Below are positions 1-9,194 of a stretch of DNA of 64,000 nt, piece after piece (position 1 is the stretch's first letter; each line of letters opens with the position of its first letter). The position numbers and the translations under genes were made by a program. The DNA comes from Apium graveolens. Taxonomy: Eukaryota > Streptophyta > Magnoliopsida > Apiales > Apiaceae. The stretch is from NCBI RefSeq assembly GCF_009905375.1, contig NW_027417171.1, positions 1 to 64,000 on the forward strand, written 5' to 3'. Under the pieces are notes generated by a model that saw nothing but the letters and a program-made list of their open reading frames with translations, did not search any database and was not told where the DNA came from.

Positions 1-65
1 ATTTTCTCTCTCATTTTTCATTCTTTCTCAAGATCTTTCCTACCCATTCATTCTCATTAATAAAT

Positions 66-1988
66 TTGGCTCAAAATGTTGCACACTTCCCGGAAAAAGG
101 AACAATTATCTAGCTTTCACTGATGCAAACCAAGCTCCTGATAGTTTCAAGGAGTTTGTAAAACTGCTGTCTGAATCCTATCTTCCAGGTGCCTTGACTG
201 CAAATCCAGTACCGTGTCTAGATGTGCTGCATGATTTCTAGACTACAGCTTAGTGAGGACTGATGTTAACAATAACTCTCTCTATCTCTGGTGCTGACAT
301 GCACAATTAGAGGCCAACAAATAGAATTCAATGATCAAGATGTGAATAGAGCTTTGGGGCTGCCAACTGAGAATTTGGTGGAGGTACCAACTCCTGATGA
401 GCTGACTGAGTTTATGGACTTCATCAATTATGCTGGGAGAATCAACCTGCCAAGCATAAACAGAACCTGTCTAAGGAATGAGTGGTCATTCATCTTTGAC
501 TCTGTAGTAAGGGCCTTTACTTGCAGAAGAACTGGATATGACAATATCTCAAGTATTGTGCAAAAGCCGGTGTATTCAATTGCCCATAACAGACACCTGG
601 ATGTTGGTCTACTGATCCTGGAAGAACTTGCAACCAGGTTTGTTATGCCCCTAACAGCTAGAGGTAAGGAAATATTCTTTCCTAGATTTAATATGTCCAC
701 TTTAAATAATAAAGTGGCTGACATACATCTGTTGAATGGTATAGATAGTACTAATATAGGCAATTGTAAGCAAGTGTCCAAGATAATATTTGGCTCACTT
801 ACTACAAAGAATAAGGTCAATGTAAGTCTGAAAATTACTCCATTTATGTTGGAAAGATTTAGGACCTATCCTTATCATATGCATGGAATGAGATTAAATG
901 CACAATCTAGTACATCTATAATTCCTGAACCTGTGGAAGTACAAACACAGGATCACCAACATGGATCTTCCCAAGCTGCAACCATTCTTTCACAACCTTT
1001 AGAAGCTAGGAAACCAACTATCTCATCTTCTCAAAAAGGTGAGGTTAGTAAAAAGAAGAGAAATGGGATAAACCTAGCTGCGTAAAATGAGAGTGGTGAG
1101 GAGAAAGCTGAAAGAGTAACACCTCTGGTCAAAAGATCCAAAAGAAGTAAACAAACTGAGCTGACCACTCTATCTTCCTCTACATCCTCCCAACATGATG
1201 CAGTTGTAAAAACAACCAGGAGTGAGTCTGTACAGCCTGCACCAGAAGCAATTAAAGTGTATGGTAAGAGAAACAAGGAAGGCACTCACTGTGAGAGCAC
1301 ATCTCTTGAAGCTCCCTCATCTATTCAGGGGGAGCTTCTAACACTCACAACTGAGCAACAATTTCTTATATCCAATATTTATTCTATCCCAATTCCACTT
1401 GACTCCATTTCTCAAGTGCAACAAAAATCAAGTGACTTAGCTCAAGAAGCTTTCCTCACCACCCAGACACCTCATTTAGATGGTGAGAGGCTACATGCTG
1501 GGGTAGACCTTGATGACACCATCACAAATATGGGGGGTTCATTAGTCTTTACAGAAGACCCCATGGATATCTCTAATGCACCTTAATATGCAAAACAGTC
1601 CTCACAGACTGAAAGGTTTGAGGATAGTACTCCTGAGGGGGAGCTATCTAAATTCTCTCCAATTTAATTGGAGGTTCCTCATGAAGGAATAACTCCCCTC
1701 ATAACCCTAGCAAAAATTGCCTCTGTAGTTGAAGCTAGGAGTACAATTGCCCATGATCCTGTCATAGGGGAGGCAAGCTTAGCACATTCAAGTGCCAGTG
1801 TATTGCAAGACACACAAGGGTTTGAGGCTGGTGCACATGACAATAACCGAGTCAAATCCCCTCCAATTCAATTGGAGGTTCCTACTACAAGTGGAGGACA
1901 ACACACTGTCATAACCATAGAGCAATCTGTGAGTCAAACTGTGACCCCAGTCACAGATGCTTATGCACTCACTATTCTGGTGAAATGA
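66..1988 (+). pseudogene. Sirevirus ORF2 (env-like) remnant, copy A
   Basis: Relic of the extra ORF that Sireviruses carry after pol; its molecular role is unknown. Readable sequence starts near 66 in a shifted frame with stops near 240-260, then runs openly from about 306 to the TAA at 1083. It continues in the same frame to TAA at 1584 and, after another TAA at 1665, to 1988. The first 220 or so residues match the N-terminal domain of the Sirevirus-M second ORF (28561 downward): both share LR-x-EWSF, an ISSIV/ITSSLV stretch and a LEELATRL/LELGTRL block. The rest is rich in Ser, Thr, Gln and Pro and looks disordered. The 1584 stop is shared with the copies at 20079 and 50287, so it predates the array. 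No ATG suits the open part; its first in-frame start is a GTG at 291. Non-functional. Confidence 0.75.
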
Positions 1989-2640
1989 GTATGATTAGAC
2001 CTATATGGATTTCCCCTAATCATATGATCACATATTAACTCTTCCATGCCACCTCTTATTTCTGTAGGATAAACAATAATTGAGCCTTTCATATGAGAAT
2101 GTGAGAAAAGATTGAGAGAATCACAGAAAATAAGAGAGGCAGGATCCTTCCTGGCAAAAGGAGAGGTAGATGAGTGTCTCGATTTAGCAATCCTTATGAG
2201 GTTACTCTGACTCTTAAAAGTCATGAGGATAGTGTAGTGAGAAGTAGTCAGACTACTTATTCAAAAGAACAGAGAGCTTAGGTATTTCCTATTCTATTCT
2301 ACTTGATAAACTCATCACTACAGACTTCACTAAAGCTTGAAGCTGTTGATAGTGTTCTAAATAAACATTGACAAAAGCTTGAACAATGTGCATCAAGCTG
2401 GATCTTTCTTCCTGAAGATAATATCAAAAAGGGGGAGAATATATCTAAATTCCAAAACAGCTAATGGATATTTCCAGATAATAATATTCTTTTTTTGATA
2501 GGGGGAGAAGGAAGAATAAATCTAAATGCAACTCACAAAAGAAGATCAGATGGGAAAATTGGGTTCTGCATTTAGGTAAAGTTTTAACATCATCAACCAG
2601 AACTTGTGCATAATTTCATAATGAACAAGATGAGGGAGAT
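1989..2640 (+). other. 3' tail of the remnant element with polypurine tracts
   Basis: No convincing coding sequence. The stretch holds two purine tracts of the GGGGGAGAA type, at 2426-2438 and 2499-2515, and ends in tgagggagat (2631-2640) directly before an LTR that starts TG. Repeated polypurine tracts before the 3' LTR are known in Sireviruses. The last tract is taken as the plus-strand priming site of the dead element. Confidence 0.6.
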
Positions 2641-2900
2641 TGTAATATATAATAGATGATGTCAAAGATTACTGGAGCTAAAAATGTCATTAGCATCTAT
2701 GATCTGAGTGGAAGATTAATGAATAGTTATTTTCAGTAATCAGTTAAGCTCGGGGCCAACCCTAAGTTAGTTGTATTGTTATCTAAATTTGTATTCTGTA
2801 CTTGTAACACTTAAAGTCTGTAAAAATGCAAAGGAGCAGACCAAAGTATTTTTCCTAAAACAGTATCAAGCCTAAGGATTCTATCTGGAAGATAATCATA
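2641..2900 (+). repeat. Truncated 3' LTR of the remnant element, copy A
   Basis: Begins with TG directly after the purine tract and runs about 255 bp before it passes into the AT-rich spacer near 2900 without a CA end. The same LTR-to-spacer join is present at 22660 and 52840, so the truncation happened before the unit was multiplied. No 5' LTR or gag-pol of this element is in the window. Confidence 0.6.
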
Positions 2901-3800
2901 TATCCGTATATATTACTTGTAATCGAAATAAGCCCATGATATTCTTAAGAATATTTTAAAAAACTTCAAACTAAATACAATCAAAATTCAAAATATTAAA
3001 TCATCACGGAATACACATTTTATCGCCCAAATTGTTAGAGATAAGATATTGCCCGATTCACAGAATTTTCACCGTATTACAATGAAATTTTAAAATCTAA
3101 ACTAAATATAGATGAATTTATAAGTTCCTCGTAATCGTGTAATTTGTTTTTAGAGCCACTCATAAATGTGAGCGTCAAAATATATCCGAGAGGTTGAAAA
3201 ATAAAAATAAAAACAAAAATGCAAAAATATATATATATGATTTATTAATCATAACTCGAAATAACTAATTTAATAATAAAGTGAAAAAGTGGCTTAGCAA
3301 AAAGTATGTCAATCACGTGTCCACCTTTTGTATATAGTAACTATAGATCGTCATACAAATGAATTTATTCTGTTAAGTTGACATTTATTGTAAAAGTCGC
3401 TAAGACTAATTATAATATAAAAAATATAGATACATAAATGTGTGTAATTGTAGGTCGTTTAACAAATGAATTTCTTTTATTAAGTGACATTTCTTATAAA
3501 AGTGACGCACACTAATTACAAAATCAAAATATATACCTATGTAATAACATTCATTTACGTAGTTTGTACTAGTATAATTTGATCTAATAACTTTCACGTT
3601 CAATACATCTAACGAATCGTTCTTTTTTAGAGTGTTTCTCTTTCTTCTCTGTTGATAATGCGGATGTCGATCCTTAAAAATTTATTACTACCCTTTTCCA
3701 TAATTAAAAGCCTGTTTTGAACAGCTCGAGTTGAAAGTCTTGCTGATGTTAGTCCCACTAACTATAAATACTGGCCAACAACCCCTTGTACGATGCACGA
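2901..3800. repeat. AT-rich spacer of unit 1, first half
   Basis: Non-coding. The first 230 bp resemble the start of the dispersed AT-rich repeat found in full at 4975-5500. An imperfect tandem pair with a period near 106 bp lies at about 3346-3545. The uninterrupted string around 3246-3262 is the empty version of the site hit by Sirevirus-M at 23031-35717 in the next unit. 3715-3800 includes an ACTATAAATACT string that could act as a TATA box, unproven. Confidence 0.6.
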
Positions 3801-4974
3801 GTTTATTTTTATATTTATAATTTTATTTATATTTTAATAAATATATTTATATTATTTGAGATATAAGACTGGTAATATTGATATTATAATATTATATTAT
3901 TATGTATAATAATATATTCTAATAAAAGTATGTTTTTATAGATTTTAATAAGCCCATTAAAAAATTCTGTTGGTGCCAAGTAAACAGTACGAGCTCAAAG
4001 TACGTTGATCAGACCCGTTTTTGAGGCTAATTTAAAGGTGTAACCGCCTAGGCCCCACTTAGAAGGGGGCTCATATTTTTTTAGATTTCATTATTGTTCT
4101 ATTTTAGAGATTGAAAGAAAAATAAATTCACTCTATTATACACTTGATACTTCTAATTTTAACAAAAATTAAATCATTTTCACTTATTTCCGTTCTATTC
4201 TCAAATTCAAACTCTTTTTATTCTCAAAATTATCACCCATTATGGTTAAACATATTAGTAAAATTTAATATTTTTCAAGAAATTAAGCAAGTATTAAAAA
4301 TTAAACCTCGTACAAATTTTGAACACCAATTGAATATGATAACGTGTTTCTTTTTAAATTTAAATAAAGATAAGTACGGTCGAATAGTCCATTGCTACTA
4401 ATTTTGAAAATTTGGAAAATAGTACAACCCATTTTTTATAAATCATTAGATTATGCGTCAAATGGTAAAAAAATTTAGAACTTTATTTTTTGTAATTTTC
4501 TTGCCTAAATATTAAATTATTCTAAATAAGATGGTAGCATTTTTTTTTAAAAATGGGCCCTAATTTGTTATTTCATCAAAGTCCCCAAAAATATAAGAAC
4601 CGGGCTACTATCAATACTAAGTGTACCCGTTGAGCCGATAATGTCGACCAACGATTAGTTTTGATTTCCGCAAGCTTGTTAAGCCGGTAGTACTATAAGC
4701 CCATTATAAAGTGCATTGATAGCGAGTAATATTGTTAAACCATCTTACGAACCAGAAGTTTGTTGCCAAGTATGCTCATTAACTGCTTTACACCGACTAC
4801 TGATTTATCTCGAGTTCCCAAAGCCCGTTAGATTCATTATAGAAATGAATTATTTTTGGTGAATTCAGTATTTTTATAATAGTTCAGAATTGTGTTATCT
4901 TATCACATCGGCTACAAACTCTACTAATGTGGTGGGTAGAATTCTACTTAATTCCAAATCGTAATATATGAGCA
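3801..4974. repeat. AT-rich spacer of unit 1, second half
   Basis: No gene seen. The short frame at 4144-4401 recurs at 36600 and 41044 with a few substitutions, as expected of any duplicated DNA, and has no recognisable domain. A G/C-rich patch near 4040-4070 and one near 4550-4610 stand out from the AT background and may mark the edges of an old, unidentified transposon. Confidence 0.4.
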
Positions 4975-5500
4975 TACAACCAGAATAATATGAATTTACT
5001 TGTAATCTAAATAAGTTCATTATTCATATCTTTATAATTTTTTTAAAAAATAAAATATAACAAAAATTTTAATATATTAAATCACAATGAAATACGCCTT
5101 TCATCACATAGATGATAAAAGATAAGATATTATACGTTCATATGAATTTTTACCTTATTACAATGAATGTTTTATTCTAAATCAAATATAGCCAAATGTC
5201 CAATATCCAAAAAAATATTTAAGGTCTCAGTTGAATAAATCATTCAACAAAATTTAAAATATCTACACAAATTTCATTTAATATTTATCTTTAAAGCAAT
5301 AAATTCTTAATCTTCAAATAACTTTGGTAAAATTAGCTTTTAAAAGAAAAAAAGTGTCTTTTGAAATATGAAAAACCATTACAAGGTGTGAAGTGCATTT
5401 GAGTTATATTTTTACCTAATAAAAAAACACAACTAAATATATTATGAGTTATCACAAAAAACATCCAATAGTTTAAGTATTTGTGATTCTAACCAATATT
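4975..5500. repeat. Dispersed AT-rich repeat, copy 1
   Basis: About 500 bp of AT-rich DNA that recurs inside each unit (37441, 41885 and 45640) and, diverged but over its full length, outside the array at 60831-61335. Its first part also resembles 2905-3130. No ORF, clear terminal inverted repeat or target duplication was found, so its class (MITE, LTR fragment or other) is open. Confidence 0.5.
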
Positions 5501-5564
5501 AGATATTAATAAAAATATATCCAGACTATTATTTTTAAATTTGAACAAATAATATGTAACATAA

Positions 5565-5839
5565 AGCCCAAAACCCAAATTATCTTAAAGCCCAGATGGA
5601 CCAAACCGTAACTAGCCCACCTAGTACAAATACCAAAGCACTTTCCGCCATTTTCATCAAAACCCAATCTTGCCGCCCTTGCACCACCTTGCTCTGTGCG
5701 AGAAAAATTAGATACAAATACATACATACATCTATATCTATATACAAAGGAATAAACAGCTATAATTCCGTCATTTCACTCCCCCTTTATCTATAAGAAT
5801 CAAGTTGCACAGAAATCTTGGTCATTTCACTCCATTTTG
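5565..5839 (+). promoter_or_regulatory. Promoter/5'-UTR-like module, unit 1
   Basis: GC-richer island in AT-rich DNA. It has AGCCCA boxes at 5565-5570 and 5589-5594 plus a third just downstream, then pyrimidine-rich, CTATAT-rich leader-like sequence ending at a G|GTAAT donor-like site at 5839/5840. In plants AGCCCA (site II) together with a telo-box is typical of genes active in dividing cells. In this copy the telo-box is broken (ACCGTAAC), unlike the copies at 38021, 42465 and 46221. Captured promoter and 5' UTR exon is an inference; the small frame across it is probably not coding. Confidence 0.4.
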
Positions 5840-7651
5840 GTAATTTCTCAAGGTTTTATTCATTTTTTTAGTGTGTGTTTGTGGGTTGTATTCTTTTTGT
5901 GATTTTATTAGGGGAATATGTTTATTTTGCCTTGTATAAACACCATGTCAAGATCTATATCATTTATTTTGTTCTTGTTGCTTTACTTGAGTTGCTTCGG
6001 TAAAGATTGTATATTTTAGCTTGTAATTGTAATTTGATATATTTTTTTATTGAATCACTTATGTATATGAATTTACAGCTTTCTATGTGGTAGATCCATA
6101 AATTCTCTTGTTACATTTCAGTAATTTTAAAATATTGGCATTTATCTTTGTATCTTTGTTTCCAACTGTTTATCTTCTACTACCTTAATGTGTGCTTTAG
6201 AGGATCGGTCACGTAACATATATCTATATTATTTATTTTGTTGTACAAGTTTCTGTTTCCTTCAACCTGTTTCACCTCTATTATAATATTTTTGAGGGAC
6301 CGATTACTTAACATATATTTATATCATTTATTCAGTTTTACAAGCTTTTGTTGTCGTTTTACTTGAGTACTTATGTAAAGATTAAATCCTATAATTTATA
6401 AATATAATTTGATAAACATTTCTTTTGTTGAAATAAGGAGCAGTGTATATGTATTTTATCCCTTTGTATGTGATAAATCTGAAATTTTCTTGTTTAGTTT
6501 GCATAAATTTAAGATGCAAGTATCTATCTTTGTTTCAACTTGTTTATCCTCTACTACCTTAATGTTTTAGATGATTGATTACTTAATATATATCTATATC
6601 ATTAATTATGGTGTACAGGCTTCTATTATCGTTTTACTTGAGTTGCTTGTGTGAAGATTATATCTTAATTATAGATATAATTTGATATATTATTTGTGTT
6701 GAACTATTAAGGTTGTTTATATGAATCTTACCTCTCTGTATATGATAGATTTGGATAAGTTTTTTTCTGGTTTTTTTTATTAGGAGATGTGGGCAATTGT
6801 TTAGATCAGTTTATGTACCATGAGGATATTTGTATCATTTATTGATCTATTTTATATGCTTGTATGTTGCTTTACTTGAGCTACATATGTAAATATTAAT
6901 GTATCATTTTACTTGAAAATATAATATAATGTAATTTATTTTTTGCTGAATGAGCTGTGAATTTGAACTGACCTATTTAAATGTGAGATATCTTTTGTTT
7001 TCTGATGGTCGATTTGTGAAAAGTTCTAGTATTGTGTTATTATGGTTGTTGGTTTACTTTTTTTTTTTTCATTTTTTGTAAACACAAATGATCAAATATG
7101 TAGGGATAAAACTGAAGTAAAAACGATTGTAACTAGTTTTGTTAGTATTTTAAAATGATTGGTAATGAATGTCATTATTTGAAACTATTGAACCCTAAAT
7201 TAGCTATGGTTCAAGTTATTGTATTTCTTTCTTCAACTCGTTTAGGTAATTTAGAGTTAAATACCGAAGTTCCTTACCTATCATCTTAAAGTGCCACAAA
7301 CTAATTTTTAATTGTTGTTAACTTAGTTTACCCCTACTTATCAGAGTTGTAATTATAAATATTGACATAAATAAATGAGTAACGAGTACATACATGGATA
7401 ACAATGACACTAAATCGGAACCTTTCACGAACTGATCATCAAAAAGAAATAAAAATGAAAATGTTACACACTTCGTAATAAATGGGAGTTTAATATTGGT
7501 AAGAGATTAGTCCGGACATAAATGTAACCCAATAAAGCTTCCTTATATTAATTCAATTTAACAATATTCTCACATCTGATACTGTTTTGAACTAATAAAT
7601 AAGATCTGGTATAATTTTCTTTTTTTGTTATCTACTTTCTATTTTGTGGTT
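5840..7651 (+). other. Intron-like stretch before the DUF724 fragment, unit 1
   Basis: T-rich, non-coding, about 1.8 kb, starting GTAAT and ending just before the DUF724 reading frame. The matching end in the reverse copy (19125/19126) has a good acceptor on the minus strand, TTATAG before the exon. In this forward copy the same site is degraded. Looks like a leader intron retained from a captured host gene. Part of it (from 6701) is repeated in reverse at 19126-20078. Confidence 0.5.
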
Positions 7652-7894
7652 ATGGAGAATAAGGATGGTGAAGATCTTGGAATGATTTCCATTTTGAGCA
7701 CTGTTTCTATGGAGAATGAAGATGGTGGAGATTTTGGAACAACTGCTGTTGTGAGCACTGATTTTATGGGGAATGAGGATAGTGTTCCATTTGTTAAGCA
7801 TTCTCCCTTGTGGAAAAGTATTTGTTCTAGTGAAGCATATAGGAAGATGAAACGTAAGCCGCAATTCTATCTTTTGAAGGAACATAAAGAAGTA
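7652..7894 (+). pseudogene. DUF724-domain gene fragment, forward, 5' part (unit 1)
   Basis: Reading frame from ATG 7652. It starts with two 19-residue tandem repeats (MEN-x-DG-x-D...) and enters the DUF724 domain: FVKHSPLWKSI, then a KRKPQF...LKEHKE stretch. DUF724 (Pfam family) is a plant domain usually found C-terminal in Agenet/Tudor proteins; its biochemical role is not settled. The frame is cut at 7894 by Sirevirus-P and resumes at 18335. Only the DUF724 end of the parent gene is present, with no Agenet part, so it cannot make a normal protein. Confidence 0.7.
7890..7894 (+). repeat. Target-site duplication of Sirevirus-P, left copy
   Basis: aagta here and at 18335-18339 flank the element exactly. 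The unoccupied sequence, with a single aagta, is seen in the copies near 40345, 44790 and 48547. Confidence 0.92.
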
Positions 7895-8507
7895 TGTTAG
7901 ATATATTTGATAATGTTATAGCTAATATGTTTTATGTTTAGATTTCAGATCTTATTTGAACAGGACAAATCAGTACTTAACTGATCAGTACTTATACTGG
8001 ACGACAGAACTTAAGGGATATCAGTACTTATGTTATCAGGAGATAAGCATCAGGAGATAGATATCAGAACTTAAGTGCTGAAGGACGATCAGATAAGGAC
8101 AGTAGCTGATTGAAGTTAAGAAGATCAAGATAAACATAAGAAGAGATATGCATGAAGAAGGAATTCCATGAAGAATGGAATACTTGGAATAGAAGATATC
8201 TGATTGATATATATTAGGAAGCAGAATTATATTCCATATCAATTAGCGATTATCTTGTAACTGTGTAGTATATAAACACAGACATAGGGTTTACACTATA
8301 AGTGTTATCATTATCGAGAATATTATTTACTATAACCCTAGAAGCTCTCGTGATATTTTGTTCATCACTGAGAGATAACAGTTCCAGATTGTAACAGAGT
8401 TTATTGTTTCAATAAAGTTTGTTTTCTGTTACATAAGTTCTTGAAGTTTGATTTGATTGTAATAAACACTGTATTCACCCCCTCTACAGTGAAAGTTTGA
8501 CCTAACA
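7895..8507 (+). repeat. 5' LTR of Sirevirus-P
   Basis: 613 bp, TGTTAG...CTAACA. A likely TATA box (tatataaa) lies at 8269-8276 and an AATAAA polyadenylation signal at 8411-8416, giving a plausible U3-R-U5 order. It is rich in ATCAGAACTT and CAGTACTTA words, which relate to the motif spread through the whole element. Confidence 0.92.
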
Positions 8508-8509
8508 AG

Positions 8510-8521
8510 TGGTATCAGAGC
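8510..8521 (+). other. Primer-binding site (tRNA-iMet) of Sirevirus-P
   Basis: TGGTATCAGAGC starts two bases after the 5' LTR. It is complementary to the 3' end of plant initiator-methionine tRNA, the usual minus-strand primer of Ty1/copia elements. Confidence 0.92.
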
Positions 8522-8562
8522 CTTCTGTTAACACACATACAGTTAAAGATACAAACACAATC

Positions 8563-8751
8563 ATGTCTGACACAGAAACTCCAACTAAGCCTACCAAAAC
8601 TGAGGAATCATCAAAGACATCAACTCAGAGTCGATATGAGACTATCAGAGTTCCCATATTGATTCCAAGTCCTAATAGTGGTAAGACATCCGGATGTCAT
8701 TTATTCCAAGTCCTTATTTTTCTGCATTGTCATGCCATAAAACATGACTGA
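8563..8751 (+). pseudogene. gag N-terminal stub of Sirevirus-P
   Basis: ATG at 8563 (MSDTETPTKPTK...) is the first ATG after the primer site and opens a Thr/Ser-rich gag start. About 40 codons on, near 8690, the gag reading is lost where unrelated gag/protease DNA has been inserted; the frame stops at 8751. The true continuation of gag is found at 9195. The nucleocapsid precursor therefore cannot be made in one piece. Confidence 0.65.
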
Positions 8752-9194
8752 TGTAAACAACATGTTTAATCCTCATAAAAATGTCATGAATTCACAGAAT
8801 CTTGCATATGATTTTAACATCATTAATTCTGATCAAGAGTCAAGACCAACGTGGATTTTGATCCTCGTAAGTCTAAGCTTAAGAATGGAAACAAGGCAAA
8901 GAAAGCACCTAACAAAACTGGACCTAAAAGTGCTTGGGTACCAAATTAAAATTTAGTTGGTTTTATTTGTGTGCAAGGAAAGAAAATAAATCTATGGTAT
9001 GTCGATAGTGGATGTTCAAGGCACATGACTGGTGATTCATCCATGCTCACAGAAGTGAAGGAAAAGGCTGACCCCAGTATTACCTTTAGAGATGACAATA
9101 AACGGTACTGTGGGATATGGCGTGATTTTAAAAAAAATATCATCATTGATCAAGTAGCACCAGTTGAAGGATTAAAGCATAGTGTCAGTCAACT
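8690..9194 (+). pseudogene. Captured gag-end/protease fragment from another Copia element
   Basis: Inserted inside gag. It reads as a degraded gag C-terminus ending WVPN and a TAA near 8947, followed in frame by a protease start with WYVDSGCSRHMTG (D-S-G is the aspartic protease signature) and ending within the GLKHS region. A proper protease of this element exists downstream at 11460. The fragment resembles the Sirevirus-M type (DSSMLTE, PSITF) more than its host element (NKALLSDF, PSVSY), so it comes from a different family. The right join near 9190 falls on CTGA, shared by both sides. Template switching during reverse transcription is the likely cause. Confidence 0.65.

Noticed and set aside
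428..820. Minus-strand frame of 130 codons, repeated near 20188 and 50430
   Set aside because: It is the mirror of the ORF2 domain on the plus strand; all copies are duplicates of one segment, so conservation does not show coding.
3246..3262. Possible third Sirevirus insertion point
   Set aside because: It is the empty counterpart of the Sirevirus-M site; no LTR sequence is present here.
5596..5796. Small ORF of 66 codons recurring at 38052, 42496 and 46252
   Set aside because: Falls in the promoter/leader-like module, changes in copies are not codon-like, and no domain is visible.
8036..8242. Minus-strand ORF of 68 codons seen twice
   Set aside because: It lies in the LTR of Sirevirus-P and appears twice only because the LTR does.
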